Shown piece after piece: positions 26,524 to 38,842 of a DNA stretch of 64,000 nt. Numbering within the stretch: position 1 is the first letter of the stretch; every line of letters starts with the position of its first letter. This DNA is from Betaproteobacteria bacterium HGW-Betaproteobacteria-4. GTDB lineage: Bacteria > Pseudomonadota > Gammaproteobacteria > Burkholderiales > Rhodocyclaceae. Under the pieces are notes generated by a model, which ran no database searches, had not been told where the DNA came from, and worked only from the letters and a program-made list of their open reading frames with translations. The stretch spans positions 1 through 64,000 of the forward strand of contig PHCH01000002.1 of the NCBI GenBank assembly GCA_002840785.1, written 5' to 3'. The position numbers and the translations under genes were made by a program.

Positions 26524-27657
26524 GTGCCCGCACTGCTGCCCCAACCCGATCCCGACGGCCTGCTCGAATACTCGGTGGTGTACACCGACCGCGCCCTGAA
26601 CCATATGTCGCAACGCTTCCAGGGCGTCATGAAAGATATCTCGCGGCTGATCAAGAAGGCCTACAACGCCAAGTCGGCCATCATCGTGCCCGGCAGTGGC
26701 ACCTTCGGCATGGAAGCCGTCGCCCGCCAGTTCGCCACGCATCGCAAGGTCCTGGTCATCCGCAACGGCTGGTTCAGCTTCCGCTGGACGCAGATTTTCG
26801 ACATGGGCCGGATCCCGTCCGAAAGCGTCGTCCTCAAGGCCCGGCAAGTCGGCAGCGGGGCGCAGGCGCCGTTTGCACCGCCGCCGCTAGCCGAGGTCGT
26901 CGCCGCCATCCGTCAGCACCGACCGGAAGTCGTCTTCGCGCCGCACGTCGAAACCTCGTCGGGAATGATCCTGCCCGACGACTACATCCGCGCCGTCGGC
27001 GAGGCCGTGCGTGCCGTCGATGGCTACTTCGTGCTCGACTGCATCGCTTCCGGCACGGTATGGGTCGACATGATTGCCAACAACGTCGACATCCTGATCA
27101 GCGCCCCGCAGAAAGGCTGGAGCGCCTCGCCGTGCTGCGCCATGGTCGCCCTCGGCGAACGCGCCCGCGCCCACATTGACGCGACGAGCAGCACGAGCTT
27201 CGCCTGCGATCTCAAGAAATGGCTGCAGATCATGGAGGCCTTCGAGAATGGCGGCCACGCCTACCACGCGACGATGCCGACCGATGCGCTGGCCACCCTG
27301 CGCGACGTCATGCTCGAAACCGAAGCCTACGGTTTCGACAAAGTGCGCGAGGAACAGTGGGAGCTCGGCAGGCGTATCCGCCAACTGGTCGTCGCCAACG
27401 GCTTTCCGAGCGTTGCTGCCGAGGGCTTCCAGGCACCCGGCGTGGTGGTCAGCTACACCACCGACCCGGACATCCACACCGGCAAGAAATTCATCGCCGT
27501 CGGCCTCCAGAGCGCCGCCGGCGTCCCGCTGCAATGCGATGAGCCGGCCGATTTCCGGACTTTCCGCCTCGGCCTGTTCGGGCTGGAGAAGCTGCACAAT
27601 CCGGCGCAGACAGTCGACAACTTCGCCACGGCCCTGGCCGCAGCCACCCGCGCCTAA
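26524..27657 (+). CDS. Alanine-glyoxylate/serine-pyruvate-type aminotransferase (class V)
   Basis: 377 residues from the GTG at 26524, which has AGGAG 8 bp upstream; an in-frame ATG at 26488 would include the ribosome-binding site. It is a PLP enzyme of fold type I: GSGTFGMEA at the phosphate-binding loop, DCIASG aspartate, and Schiff-base lysine K197 in SAPQKGWS. The family includes serine-glyoxylate, alanine-glyoxylate and 2-aminoethylphosphonate transaminases. Conserved residues do not settle the substrate. No operon partner is seen. Confidence 0.88.
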   Translation: MPALLPQPDPDGLLEYSVVYTDRALNHMSQRFQGVMKDISRLIKKAYNAKSAIIVPGSGTFGMEAVARQFATHRKVLVIRNGWFSFRWTQIFDMGRIPSESVVLKARQVGSGAQAPFAPPPLAEVVAAIRQHRPEVVFAPHVETSSGMILPDDYIRAVGEAVRAVDGYFVLDCIASGTVWVDMIANNVDILISAPQKGWSASPCCAMVALGERARAHIDATSSTSFACDLKKWLQIMEAFENGGHAYHATMPTDALATLRDVMLETEAYGFDKVREEQWELGRRIRQLVVANGFPSVAAEGFQAPGVVVSYTTDPDIHTGKKFIAVGLQSAAGVPLQCDEPADFRTFRLGLFGLEKLHNPAQTVDNFATALAAATRA

Positions 27658-27671
27658 GGCCTCAAGCCAGC

Positions 27672-28769
27672 TTACTGGACGGCAACCGCGTTCGCCATGC
27701 GTTCGAGGTTGTCGATAACCCCCACGCTGCCCTGCTCCATGGCCTGAACATGTTTCAGCATGGCCTCGATGTCGCCCGAGGCCTTGGCCTGCAGGGCGGC
27801 CTTGCCGCTGTTATGGACCACGACGTGCGGCGCCTCCATCTCGCGATAGCCGGGTAGCTGGCTGAACAGCGACTTTCCTTCGCCTTCGTAGTACCACTTG
27901 CCGAGCCGGCAGCCGGTGTGCAAGGCGACGCCATCGGCCGACAGGCTTTCAAGGTCGAACAGCGCCATATAGATGCGGAACTTGAAGACCAGGTGATCGA
28001 CCTTGGCAACTTCGACAAAGCTGCTCAGGGCGCTGGCCGCGATGACCTGTTCCATTTTCTGCGACATGTCCATGAGACGGCGCATGTCTTCGGTCGACTT
28101 GCCGCCCCGCTGGCTGAAATCGTCGGCCGATGACGAGAGAAGCTCCATGGCCTCCTTGGCATTCGTCGAATTGTGGCGGATGTCGTTGACCAGGCCATCG
28201 ATGTCCTGCGTTGCCTTCGAAGTGCGCTCGGCCAGCTTGCGAACCTCGTCGGCGACGACCGCGAATCCGCGCCCCGATTCACCGGCCCGCGCCGCCTCGA
28301 TGGCCGCATTGAGCGCGAGCAGGTTGGTCTGGTCGGCAATTTCGTGAATGAGCTGGACAATCGACCCGATCTTGTCGGCTTGAATCGCCAGCGACTCGAC
28401 TTCATGGGCGGATTTCGCCGAGTCCTGCGCCAGCTGGTGCAGGTTGGTGGCAATTTCCGTCGTCGCCTGGCCGCTCAGTTTTGCCACTTCAGCCGCTTCG
28501 ACCGCCTGCAATTTCTCTTCATGCAGCACGTTGGCCATGTTGCCCAGGCTGCCTTGCGAACCGGCCAGCGTCGCACTGAAACTCGACAGGCTGCGCACTA
28601 CGCTTTTGAGCGTCTCGCACTCCTTGTTCTTGGCTGCAGCGGCGTTTTGTTGTTCAACCAGCGCCCATTTTGCTGCCTCCAGTTCCTGCTTGAGGCTCGC
28701 CTCACGCTGCTGCAAAGCTTCATTTGCCTGCTTGACGACGGATAATTCGTTGTTTCCAAACCACGCCAT
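27672..28769 (-). CDS. Soluble chemoreceptor with C-terminal CZB zinc-binding domain
   Basis: 365 residues without transmembrane segments. An N-terminal coiled coil (1-60) leads into a methyl-accepting signalling domain with the hairpin tip [45 protein letters not shown] domain (about 255-350) follows with its His/Cys zinc motif: [19 protein letters not shown] and HVVVHNSG. Cytoplasmic MCP-CZB proteins such as TlpD sense oxidants through the zinc-thiolate centre. No che genes are adjacent. Confidence 0.92.
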   Translation of the reverse strand: MAWFGNNELSVVKQANEALQQREASLKQELEAAKWALVEQQNAAAAKNKECETLKSVVRSLSSFSATLAGSQGSLGNMANVLHEEKLQAVEAAEVAKLSGQATTEIATNLHQLAQDSAKSAHEVESLAIQADKIGSIVQLIHEIADQTNLLALNAAIEAARAGESGRGFAVVADEVRKLAERTSKATQDIDGLVNDIRHNSTNAKEAMELLSSSADDFSQRGGKSTEDMRRLMDMSQKMEQVIAASALSSFVEVAKVDHLVFKFRIYMALFDLESLSADGVALHTGCRLGKWYYEGEGKSLFSQLPGYREMEAPHVVVHNSGKAALQAKASGDIEAMLKHVQAMEQGSVGVIDNLERMANAVAVQ

Positions 28770-28909
28770 TGATCAATCTCCGCATTTATTACCCACCCCG
28801 GGAAGCGATGTGGCCACATCTCGCCGCAATCCAGGCCGCTTGGTTTTTATTTAGCGCGGGAGTATCGCACCACTATGCCGAATGGCGTAGTAAAAAATCT
28901 GTAACAATG

Positions 28910-29689
28910 TCAACCGGGTTTGACCCACTTTCTTTCCCCGGCCGACACGGCAAACGGCAACCAGTTTTCCGGCGGCGGCAGCGGGCAGGTCGCGAAGGGC
29001 GTGAAGGCGCACGGCGGGTTGTAGGCGCAATTGAAATTCAGGCGAATTTTCCCGTTGACCGCAGGACAGGCCTTGAGAAAGCGCCCGGCGCCGTATGTCT
29101 CCTTGCCGCTCGTCCGGTCGCGGAAGACGAAGAAAACCTCCTGGTCGCCGACAGCCATGGGCAGCAAGGTAACGGCCTGGCCGGCGACTTCAAATACCGC
29201 CCGATGGCTGACCTCGACCACCTTCAGATCGCCGCTGACATTGGGCACTTCCATGTGCAGCGGCGGTGACAGCGCCTGCCATTCGGCCTCGATCTGCCAC
29301 TCCGGATCGAAGTCGAAATAGTCCAGGCCGTCGAACGGCAGGCTCGCCGCCCAGTTGCGGTCGCGCAGACGCACCGCTACACGACTCTCACGGTCAACCG
29401 GAAAAAACGACCAATTTTGAAAATCGACCACGCCCGGCTGTCCGGCAATATCCGTCTGCAACTCCCGCGACTCACCGCCGACCGGCTGCCAGATCACCCG
29501 CCCGTCCTGCCACAGCAGATCGCCAAGATGCGCCGGGCCGCCGGGCAGGAGAACGACCGCTCCTTCGCCGCTACCGACGCGGTTCAGCCCCGGTTCCAGC
29601 CAGAACAACCCGCGTATGCCCAGCCAGCTTTCCGGCCCGGCCAGTTCGGCATGACGGCCAGCCTGCCATTTTTTAAAGTTATCCCACAT
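28910..29689 (-). CDS. DUF1684 family protein
   Basis: 259 residues, cytoplasmic, with the typical opening FKKWQAGRHAELAGPESWL, a central beta-barrel and the C-terminal block FNCAYNPPCAFTPFATCPLPPPENWL. The family is broadly conserved in bacteria without a known function. Two dispersed-motif copies lie within the reading frame (29030-29064, weak; 29383-29425, strong). At the strong copy the protein reads FFPVDRESRVAVRLRD, still in register with the family's RxGxRxxLRVRD-like strand, so the motif has not broken the gene. Confidence 0.85.
   Translation of the reverse strand: MWDNFKKWQAGRHAELAGPESWLGIRGLFWLEPGLNRVGSGEGAVVLLPGGPAHLGDLLWQDGRVIWQPVGGESRELQTDIAGQPGVVDFQNWSFFPVDRESRVAVRLRDRNWAASLPFDGLDYFDFDPEWQIEAEWQALSPPLHMEVPNVSGDLKVVEVSHRAVFEVAGQAVTLLPMAVGDQEVFFVFRDRTSGKETYGAGRFLKACPAVNGKIRLNFNCAYNPPCAFTPFATCPLPPPENWLPFAVSAGERKWVKPG
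29030..29064 (+). repeat. Dispersed motif, degenerate copy inside DUF1684 gene
   Basis: GAAATTCAGGCGAATTTT, then CCCGTTGACCGCAGGA. The core has lost one G and has GCAG for GTAG. It may be partly coincidental because the encoded residues are themselves conserved. Confidence 0.4.
29383..29425 (-). repeat. Dispersed motif, copy 8 inside DUF1684 gene
   Basis: On the + strand: CACGGTCAACCGGAAAAAA, then CGACCAATTTTGAAAATC. The motif is intact from AT-rich arm to core and is read through in frame by the DUF1684 gene. Confidence 0.85.
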
Positions 29690-29771
29690 TTTTTAAATCC
29701 CGGTCATCCATGACGACATTAATTCGTTATATGGTTTCACCTGTTTCATCCCTGCTAAAAGGAAATAACAA

Positions 29772-30071
29772 ATGAAAAAACTGATTCTGGCTGCAATGAT
29801 CGCCGCCACGCCAGTATTGGCCAGCGCCGTCGACATTAACGTCAACCTCGGCAGCGTCCGCGTCGATGCCCCGGGCGTCAGCGTCACCTTCGGCTCGCGC
29901 AACGACCGCGGCTATTACTGGGACGGCTACGACTGGCGCGAACCGGCCTACTGGCGAGAGCACAACGGCCCGCGCGGCGAAAAATACTACACGGGCCATG
30001 GCAACAAGAAAGGTCATCACAAAGGTGGCGGCCACTGCCCGCCGGGACAGGCCAAAAAGGGCAATTGCTGA
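29772..30071 (+). CDS. Small exported basic protein, DUF2502/YpeC-like
   Basis: 99 residues with a signal peptide (1-19, ATPVLASA). The mature region is rich in Gly, Tyr, Trp and Arg (YYWDGYDWREPAYW), ending in a His/Lys/Gly tail with two cysteines (CPPGQAKKGNC). The aromatic WDG.xWR pattern matches DUF2502 proteins such as YpeC, small periplasmic proteins of unknown function. AAAGGAAA precedes the ATG and a very strong terminator follows, so it is monocistronic. Confidence 0.8.
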   Translation: MKKLILAAMIAATPVLASAVDINVNLGSVRVDAPGVSVTFGSRNDRGYYWDGYDWREPAYWREHNGPRGEKYYTGHGNKKGHHKGGGHCPPGQAKKGNC

Positions 30072-30090
30072 CCCTTTTCGACTTCTGCCG

Positions 30091-30130
30091 ACGACAAAGG
30101 GCGAGGCTTTCCGGCCTCGCCCTTTGTCGT
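30091..30130. terminator. Strong hairpin terminator between convergent genes
   Basis: A perfect 17-bp stem, ACGACAAAGGGCGAGGC (30091-30107) with its complement at 30114-30130, and a 6-nt loop. It lies between the DUF2502 gene and the 3' end of clpB and may serve both. Confidence 0.8.
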
Positions 30131-30144
30131 TAAGCACGCGCCCT

Positions 30145-32736
<2,592 letters not shown>

Positions 32737-32772
32737 GTCAGTTCTCCTGATACGGAATTTCCAATACCAGGC

Positions 32773-32800
32773 AGATGAGGACTTTCCCGTAAATTTCAAC
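32773..32800 (-). promoter_or_regulatory. Sigma-32-like heat-shock promoter of clpB
   Basis: Read on the minus strand: GTTGAAA (-35), 13 bp, CCTCATCT (-10). This is a close match to the CTTGAAA-N(11-16)-CCCCATNT heat-shock consensus. It lies about 37 bp upstream of the clpB ATG, which has AGGAG before it. Confidence 0.7.
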
Positions 32801-32873
32801 CCGCAGCCCGAGGTTGATTTTCTGTACCGATACCACCAAAAATACCATTCGCATTAAGCATTAGTGATACGCT

Positions 32874-32879
32874 TATAAT
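32874..32879 (+). promoter_or_regulatory. Possible -10 element for the chemoreceptor gene
   Basis: A perfect TATAAT 48 bp before the ATG, in an AT-rich patch between the divergent clpB and chemoreceptor genes. No good -35 at 16-18 bp is seen. Confidence 0.35.
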
Positions 32880-32926
32880 GATACTTTTGAAGTATTCGAT
32901 AAAAATAACACGCGGAGGATGAAAAA

Positions 32927-34561
32927 ATGGCCAACCAAGGAATGACCCTACGCGGCAAGTTGCTCGCCATGACGGCCATCACCGTCATCGCACTGACCGC
33001 CTTGCTCTCGGCAATACTGATCAACGGCAAGAGCCAGATGCTGGAAGACCGTGAAGCCAAGGTGCGCAACCTGGTCGAGGCAACACATGGCATTCTGACT
33101 TTCTACGAGAAGTCGGCACGTGACGGGCAGATGTCCGATGACGACGCCAAGAAATTCGCGGCCGCGGCCATCCGCACGCTGCGCTACGACAAGGTCGAAT
33201 ATTTCTGGATCAACGACCTGCAGGACACCATGATCATGCACCCGATCAAGCCTGCACTTGAGGGCAAGAAACTCGACCAGATCAAGGACAAGAACGGCAA
33301 GTTCCTGTTCCAGGAGTTCAACAAGACAGTCAAGGCCAACGGCTCGGGTTTTGTCGACTACATGTGGCCGAAGCCGGGTTCCGAAGAAGACGTGCCGAAG
33401 ATTTCCTTCGTCATGGGCTTCGAGCCCTGGGGCTGGGTGATCGGCTCGGGCATCTACATCGATGACGTCGATGCCAAATTCCGTAGCGACGCCATCAAGC
33501 TCCTGCTCTGGGGGCTGGGCATCGCCGGCTTCATCACCGTCTCGCTGCTCGTCCTCTCCAACAACATCGTCAAGACCCTGGGCGGCGACCCGGCAGTCGC
33601 CTCGGCCATCACCAAGCGCATCGCCGGCGGTGACCTGGCGACGCCCGTCGACTGCCCACCGGGGGATCAGGACAGCCTGCTCGCCAACATCCGCAGCATG
33701 CAGGAGACCCTGCGCTTCATGATCTCGAGCATCGTTGCCAATGCCGAGCAGGTGGCCAGTGCCGCCACCCAGCTCCTCAGCGCCTCCGAGCAGGTTGCCG
33801 TGCGGGCCAGCCAGCAGAGCGATGCCGCATCGTCGATGGCTGCCTCGGTCGAGGAAATGGCGGTCAGCATCGATCAGGTCAAGGAGAACGCCAGCGAAGC
33901 GCACAGCATTTCGCAAAACGCCGGCGAAATTTCCGAAGATGGCGCCTCCGTCATTCACAACGCGGCCAGCGAGATGCGCAAGATTTCCGATGCGGTGCAG
34001 GCCTCTTCGCAGATCATCGAGGATCTCGGCCACCAGTCCGACCAGATCACCTCCATCGTCAATACCATCAAGGAAATCGCCGACCAGACCAATCTGCTGG
34101 CGCTCAATGCCGCCATCGAAGCGGCCCGCGCCGGCGAACAGGGGCGCGGCTTTGCCGTGGTCGCCGACGAAGTGCGCAAGCTGGCCGAGCGCACCGGAAA
34201 CTCGACCAAGGAAATCGGCGACATGGTGGCCAAGATCCAGAACGGGACGCGCAGCGCTGTCGCCAGCATGCAGGACGGCGTCCGTCAGGTCAGCAACGGT
34301 GTCGAGCTGGCCAACCAGGCCGGCGATTCGATCAACCGCATTCGCGACGGGGCGCTACGCGTGACGGTCGTGGTCAACGGCATTTCCGACTCGATTTCGG
34401 AACAGAGCATGGCCAGCAACGAAATCGCCCAGAAGCTCGAGGTCATCGCCCAGATGTCGGAGGAAAGTGCTGCTGCCGTTCGCAACACAGCCGATGCGGC
34501 GCGCCAGATGCAGGCGTTGTCCACCTCCTTGCGGCAGATGGTGGCTCAGTTCAAGACCTGA
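32927..34561 (+). CDS. Methyl-accepting chemotaxis protein with single Cache sensor
   Basis: 544 residues: TM1 (about 12-32), a periplasmic single-Cache (sCache_2-type) ligand domain (about 35-190: [26 protein letters not shown]-like [15 protein letters not shown]), TM2 (about 192-212), a HAMP-like region, and the signalling hairpin with [41 protein letters not shown]. Single-Cache receptors of this kind often sense small organic acids. The ligand is unknown here. GCGGAGGA gives a strong ribosome-binding site. Confidence 0.95.
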   Translation: MANQGMTLRGKLLAMTAITVIALTALLSAILINGKSQMLEDREAKVRNLVEATHGILTFYEKSARDGQMSDDDAKKFAAAAIRTLRYDKVEYFWINDLQDTMIMHPIKPALEGKKLDQIKDKNGKFLFQEFNKTVKANGSGFVDYMWPKPGSEEDVPKISFVMGFEPWGWVIGSGIYIDDVDAKFRSDAIKLLLWGLGIAGFITVSLLVLSNNIVKTLGGDPAVASAITKRIAGGDLATPVDCPPGDQDSLLANIRSMQETLRFMISSIVANAEQVASAATQLLSASEQVAVRASQQSDAASSMAASVEEMAVSIDQVKENASEAHSISQNAGEISEDGASVIHNAASEMRKISDAVQASSQIIEDLGHQSDQITSIVNTIKEIADQTNLLALNAAIEAARAGEQGRGFAVVADEVRKLAERTGNSTKEIGDMVAKIQNGTRSAVASMQDGVRQVSNGVELANQAGDSINRIRDGALRVTVVVNGISDSISEQSMASNEIAQKLEVIAQMSEESAAAVRNTADAARQMQALSTSLRQMVAQFKT

Positions 34562-34586
34562 GCCCGGTATCCTGCGGTCGACCGTG

Positions 34587-34627
34587 ATTGCTACGGTCGA
34601 CCGGAAAAAACAGCCAAAATTGAAATC
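34587..34627 (-). repeat. Dispersed motif, copy 9 with perfect palindromic core
   Basis: + strand: ATTGCTACGGTCGACCGG, A6, CAGCCAAAATTGAAATC. The core CGGTCGACCG is a perfect palindrome. A second CGGTCGACCG lies 9 bp before it (34575-34584), giving a tandem pair. Confidence 0.92.
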
Positions 34628-35084
34628 AGTCAGCGCCCTGCCAGCGCGCTGCGGCGCTGTCGTCCGTCTCGCGGGCATCGACCCAGCGCGCGCCTTGCGG
34701 CGTCGCTTCGCGCTTCCAGAACGGGGCGCGGGTTTTCAGGTAATCCATGATGAATTCGCAGGCGGCGAAGGCTTCGCCGCGGTGGGCGCTGGTCACGGCA
34801 ACGAGCACGATCTGGTCGCAAGGCTTGAGCGGGCCGACGCGATGGATGACCAGCGCGTCATAGATGTCCCAGCGGCCTTGGGCTTCGGCGACGATTGCCT
34901 CAAGCGCCTTTTCGGTCATGCCGGGATAGTGCTCCAGCGTCATTTCAGCAACGCTGGCCCCATCGTTCAGGTCACGAACCAGACCGAGAAAGCTGGCCAG
35001 CGCGCCAACCCCGGCGTCAGCCGCGCGCAGCGCCAGCAACTCGGCGCCAAGATCGAAATCGGCTTCCTGGACCCGGACAGTCAT
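34626..35084 (-). CDS. moaE: Molybdopterin synthase catalytic subunit
   Basis: 152 residues. MoaE motifs are visible: FLGLVRD near the N-terminus, LEHYPGMTEKAL, VIHRVGPL, and the catalytic lysines in FIMDYLKTRAPFWKRE. It transfers sulfur from MoaD thiocarboxylate to precursor Z in molybdenum cofactor synthesis. moaD is not adjacent. Its start is 2 bp after the prfC stop, so it is transcribed with prfC, which is an unusual pairing. The last two bases overlap the edge of a dispersed-motif copy. Confidence 0.95.
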   Translation of the reverse strand: MTVRVQEADFDLGAELLALRAADAGVGALASFLGLVRDLNDGASVAEMTLEHYPGMTEKALEAIVAEAQGRWDIYDALVIHRVGPLKPCDQIVLVAVTSAHRGEAFAACEFIMDYLKTRAPFWKREATPQGARWVDARETDDSAAARWQGAD

Positions 35085-35086
35085 GC

Positions 35087-36661
35087 TCAGATTACCTCGC
35101 GTGCTTCCATGAAACGCAGCTTGGGATACTTCTCTTTGACCATGTTCAGATAAACATTGTTCGGCGCCAGGTAGACCGGATCGTCGGCCCCGTCGAGCGC
35201 GACGTTGGCGCTGTAGCGGTCGGAAATCTGGCGCAGTTCGGCGGCATCGCCCTGAATCCAGCGCGCCGTGGCGCAGTTGTAGGACTCGAAAATGACCTGC
35301 ACGCCGTATTCGTTTTCCAGTCGGCTGGCCACCACGTCGAACTGCAGCGTGCCGACCGCACCGAGGATCAGGTCAGTGCCCGAGAGCGGCCGGAACAACT
35401 GGGTCGCGCCTTCTTCCGCCAGTTGCTGCAAGCCTTTTTGCAGTTGCTTGATCTTCAGCGGATTGGCGATGCGGGCCAGACGGAAGTGTTCCGGGGCGAA
35501 GGACGGAATGCCAGTGAAACGCAGGTCCTCGCCCTCGGTGAAGGTTTCGCCGAGACGGATGGTGCCGTGGTTCGGGATGCCGATGATGTCGCCGGGATAA
35601 GCTTCATCGGTCGTGCTGCGGTCGCGGGCCATGAAGGTGATGGCGTTATTGACCGCCATGAACTTGCCGCCGGCGCCCTGCTTGACCTTCATGCCGCGCT
35701 CGAACTTGCCGGAGCAGACGCGCAGGAAGGCGATGCGGTCGCGGTGCTTGGGGTCCATGTTGGCCTGGATCTTGAAGACGAAACCGGAGAATTTCGGCTC
35801 GTTCGGCTGCACTTGGCGGGTCACCGCCGGCCGGGCAATCGGTGGCGGCGAGAGGTCGACGACGGCATCGAGCAGGCTCTGCACACCGAAGTTATTGACG
35901 GCCGAACCGAAGAAGACCGGCGACTGCTTGCCGTTCAGGTAGGCCTCGGCATCGAAGGCGTGCGAAGCGCCGCGAACCAGTTCGATGTCCATGCGCAATT
36001 CGTCGGCCTGGCTGCCGATCAGCTCGTCGAGGCGCGGATTGTCGAGGCCCTGGATGATCTCGGCCGTGCCCTTCTCGGCCTGCGGATCGAAGAAGGCGAT
36101 GGCGTCGTCGTAGAGGTGATAAACGCCGCGGAAACGCTTGCCCATGCCGATCGGCCAGGTCATCGGGGCGCACTGGATGCCGAGAACCGACTCGATTTCA
36201 TCGAGCAGGTCGATTGGCTCCTTGCCCTCGCGGTCGAGCTTGTTAATGAAGGTCAGGATAGGCGTGTCGCGCATGCGGCAGACGTTGAGCAACTTGATCG
36301 TCTGCGCCTCGACGCCGTTCACCGAGTCGATGACCATGACGGCAGAGTCGACGGCCGTCAGCGTGCGGTAGGTATCTTCCGAAAAGTCCTCGTGGCCCGG
36401 CGTGTCGAGCAGGTTGACCATGCACTCCCGATACGGGAACTGCATGACCGACGAGGTCACCGAAATGCCGCGCTGCTTTTCCAGTTCCATCCAGTCCGAG
36501 GTTGCATGGCGCGACGCCTTGCGGGCGCGCACTTCACCCGCCACCTGAATGGCGCCGCCGAACCACAGCAGCTTTTCGGTCAGCGTCGTCTTACCGGCGT
36601 CGGGGTGGGAAATGATGGCAAAGGTACGCCGGCGGGCGATTTCAGTATCGAGGGGAGTCAC
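35087..36661 (-). CDS. prfC: Peptide chain release factor 3
   Basis: 524 residues from a GTG at 36661, chosen because [30 protein letters not shown] matches the RF3 start; a longer start at 36718 is not supported. The GTPase domain has [24 protein letters not shown] and NKLDRE, followed by RF3-specific domains ([20 protein letters not shown]). RF3 recycles RF1/RF2 after peptide release. It forms a two-gene unit with moaE. Confidence 0.96.
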   Translation of the reverse strand: MTPLDTEIARRRTFAIISHPDAGKTTLTEKLLWFGGAIQVAGEVRARKASRHATSDWMELEKQRGISVTSSVMQFPYRECMVNLLDTPGHEDFSEDTYRTLTAVDSAVMVIDSVNGVEAQTIKLLNVCRMRDTPILTFINKLDREGKEPIDLLDEIESVLGIQCAPMTWPIGMGKRFRGVYHLYDDAIAFFDPQAEKGTAEIIQGLDNPRLDELIGSQADELRMDIELVRGASHAFDAEAYLNGKQSPVFFGSAVNNFGVQSLLDAVVDLSPPPIARPAVTRQVQPNEPKFSGFVFKIQANMDPKHRDRIAFLRVCSGKFERGMKVKQGAGGKFMAVNNAITFMARDRSTTDEAYPGDIIGIPNHGTIRLGETFTEGEDLRFTGIPSFAPEHFRLARIANPLKIKQLQKGLQQLAEEGATQLFRPLSGTDLILGAVGTLQFDVVASRLENEYGVQVIFESYNCATARWIQGDAAELRQISDRYSANVALDGADDPVYLAPNNVYLNMVKEKYPKLRFMEAREVI

Positions 36662-36724
36662 GGCTGGGCTTGGAAATGCGGAAAGGCGGCAATTATACCT
36701 TTGCCACCCGGCAAGCACCGGCGT

Positions 36725-37456
36725 TCAGGAAACGGGCAGCGCTTGCCGGTACACCGCCCGGCTGGCGTAGGCCAGCCACGGCAAGGTCAGCGGCAGCAGC
36801 GGCAAAAGCAGGACGCTGCCGATTGTTACGGTCGACAGGAAAAAAGCCCAAAAAATGGCCGGTATAAAATTGGCGAAAACGACGCGCACGCTGAGCACGA
36901 CGGCCTCGACCAGCCCGGCCCGACGCTCGCAGAGCAGCGGCACGGAAAAGGCCGCAACGCAGTACAGCAGCAGCGCGATAACTAGGCCGGAAACGCTGGC
37001 CCAGCGCATGAAGGACAGCACGTTGGCGGCGGCCGGCAGCAGCCTGTCGAGCCACACCGGCGTCGCCCCGACCATGTAGGCGTAGAGAATCGCCGCGTCG
37101 GTGACGAAGATCATGAAGAGCAGCGCGCAGACCAGCGACAGCGCCCAGAGCGCCCGTGAGGCCTGGGCAAAACCGCTGACGATGCTGCCCGGCCCGACCG
37201 CCTCGCCGGCTTCATAGGCCCCGGCGATGCCGAAAAACCCGGCCAGGGCGACCGGGCCGACCAGCATGAAAGCGCCCGCCGCCGCGATGATGAAAGGCGT
37301 CCAACCTTGAGCCAGCAAGCCACCCATGATGGCCATGCCGCCGAGCGCAAAAACGAGGGCGTAGCCGGTGCTGATGCCGCGCGTTGCGCCGGCGATGCGC
37401 CAGCCTTCAGCCAGGGCGCGGCGCAGGCTGCCGACGGTCAGCGGGGAAAGGGTCAT
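36725..37456 (-). CDS. DUF2189 family integral membrane protein
   Basis: 243 residues from MTLSPLTVGSLRRALAEGWR (37456), with about six transmembrane helices and the family's conserved C-terminal NxxPAxFWA-type block. Function is unknown. Dispersed-motif copy 10 lies in frame in this block, where the protein reads IFWAFFLSTVTIGS. The segment still has the hydrophobic pattern of the family helix, so the motif is tolerated. The reading frame is intact. Confidence 0.8.
   Translation of the reverse strand: MTLSPLTVGSLRRALAEGWRIAGATRGISTGYALVFALGGMAIMGGLLAQGWTPFIIAAAGAFMLVGPVALAGFFGIAGAYEAGEAVGPGSIVSGFAQASRALWALSLVCALLFMIFVTDAAILYAYMVGATPVWLDRLLPAAANVLSFMRWASVSGLVIALLLYCVAAFSVPLLCERRAGLVEAVVLSVRVVFANFIPAIFWAFFLSTVTIGSVLLLPLLPLTLPWLAYASRAVYRQALPVS
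36822..36860 (-). repeat. Dispersed motif, copy 10 inside DUF2189 gene
   Basis: + strand: ATTGTTACGGTCGACAGG, A6, GCCCAAAAAATGGCC. One base of the core differs (ACAGG for ACCGG). It is fully inside the coding frame. Confidence 0.8.
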
Positions 37457-37469
37457 CGTCAATCCGATC

Positions 37470-37498
37470 AAAAAACAGCCATCCGGACGGGATGGCTG
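37470..37498 (-). terminator. Terminator of the hexose-phosphate mutarotase operon
   Basis: CAGCCATCC (37476-37484) pairs with GGATGGCTG (37490-37498). On the minus strand the stem is followed by TTTTTT. It lies about 86 bp after the mutarotase stop. Confidence 0.75.
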
Positions 37499-37583
37499 GG
37501 TGATTGACCGAGACTAGCGAAAATCCGCCGGGCACCGCTCTAATCCAAATCAAATTTGTCCGGCGGAGTCAAAAGCCAAGCAA

Positions 37584-38429
37584 TCAAACGACGACCAGCG
37601 TCTGCCGTCCGTACCATTCCTCGCCGGCCGGCAGCGTGATCGGCCGGGTGGCTGCTGCCTCGACGCAGAGCATGTGGCGCCAGCCGTTGGCCGGCATGTC
37701 CTTGAGCTCGGCGCAGCGGTCGACAAAGGGGTTCCACACGACGACATCCGGGAAGCCCTGGTTCTGGGTGGCCAGGGTCTGTTTGCCGCTGTGCAGCAGT
37801 TGCGGCCGCTTGGCGTTGAAATAGACGCGGTCGACTTCGCTGTCGACCGTCAATTCGGGGCGAGACTCAAGGGCACTCCGGTCACCGTCGAGCGAATCGC
37901 AGTACTCCAGCCCTTTCAGCCCCTCCAGCACCGCCTCCTCGACCTGGGCGACACGCAGGTAGGTGTGCAGCGCCCCGGTAAACGACAGCGGCGTGCCGCC
38001 GGTATTGGTGATGCACAGCTCGACGTCGATGCGGTCGGCTTCCAGCATCAAGGTCAGTTCGGCGACGAAGGCATGCGGCCAGAGCGCCAGCGTGGACGCG
38101 TCGCTGGCCAGCTCCATCGTCACCAGAGCGAAACCGTCGCCAGTCCGCTCGGTGCTCACCGTCCATTCGCGGGTCCGCACCAAGCCGTGCTTGGGCAGAT
38201 CGCCACGGTCGGCGAATTGCGGAAAACAGACGGGAACACCGCCGCGAATGGCGACACTGCCATCAAAAATCGCCTTGTCGGACAGGAACAGGCGCTCCTT
38301 GCCGTCCGGCGGCACCCAGGACAAAACCTGTGCGCCCAGCTTGCTGATGATGGCGCTGGCGCCGCGCGGGCCGTTCAGGCGCAGGGCTTCGATACCGTGG
38401 AAATCGATGGTTTCAATGGAGAGTTTCAT
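37584..38429 (-). CDS. D-hexose-6-phosphate mutarotase (YeaD-like)
   Basis: 281 residues of the aldose-1-epimerase superfamily. YeaD-group motifs include VAIRGGVPVCFPQFADRGDLPKHG (His catalytic), FTGALHTYLRV (second catalytic His) and VVVWNPFVDRCAELKDM, where the C-terminal WNP is typical. It interconverts anomers of glucose-6-phosphate or related sugars in the cytoplasm. Its start overlaps the DUF3301 gene by 17 bp. Confidence 0.92.
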   Translation of the reverse strand: MKLSIETIDFHGIEALRLNGPRGASAIISKLGAQVLSWVPPDGKERLFLSDKAIFDGSVAIRGGVPVCFPQFADRGDLPKHGLVRTREWTVSTERTGDGFALVTMELASDASTLALWPHAFVAELTLMLEADRIDVELCITNTGGTPLSFTGALHTYLRVAQVEEAVLEGLKGLEYCDSLDGDRSALESRPELTVDSEVDRVYFNAKRPQLLHSGKQTLATQNQGFPDVVVWNPFVDRCAELKDMPANGWRHMLCVEAAATRPITLPAGEEWYGRQTLVVV

Positions 38430-38754
38430 GGGGATTCGGAATCACGTAAAGGTGGGGGCGAACATGCAGGATCTCGACCTCATGGCCAAGCAGCGTCACG
38501 CTGCCGGAACGACGGTCGTTACCGGTGTCGCTGTATTCGAAGGAATAAATTCGGCGCAGCCTGAGCAGCCCGGCATCATCGCGCGCCAGGCGCACCGAGG
38601 TGCCAACGACGGTTTCGTCGAGAAACTGGAGATGGTCGTCCTGACAAGCCTGGCGGGCTGCCCTGACGCCAATTTCCCGCGTTTTCAGGCTATCCAGCCA
38701 GAACCAGACGCCCAGTCCGATCAGGACAAGAAACAGGATTTCGCTCAAATTCAT
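38413..38754 (-). CDS. DUF3301 family protein
   Basis: 113 residues. One N-terminal transmembrane helix (about 5-22, LFLVLIGLGVWFWLDSL) is followed by a basic stretch (REIGVRAARQAC) and a soluble domain ending RRSGSVTLLGHEVEILHVRPH. This is the DUF3301 layout; function unknown. The ATG at 38754 begins this layout; the longer open frame further upstream has no family features and crosses the divergent promoter region. Confidence 0.85.
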   Translation of the reverse strand: MNLSEILFLVLIGLGVWFWLDSLKTREIGVRAARQACQDDHLQFLDETVVGTSVRLARDDAGLLRLRRIYSFEYSDTGNDRRSGSVTLLGHEVEILHVRPHLYVIPNPHETLH

Positions 38755-38842
38755 GGCCGGAGTATACGTAATGCGGAAATAACGCACAGAAATTCCCGGA
38801 AAATTACCGGATAATTCGCATGTCAAATTTTCTGTGGCCATC

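Noticed and set aside
34895-36985. A 696-codon open frame opposite prfC
   Set aside because: It is a mirror frame of GC-rich prfC codons, with the repetitive acidic/His-rich composition typical of such shadows and no family features.
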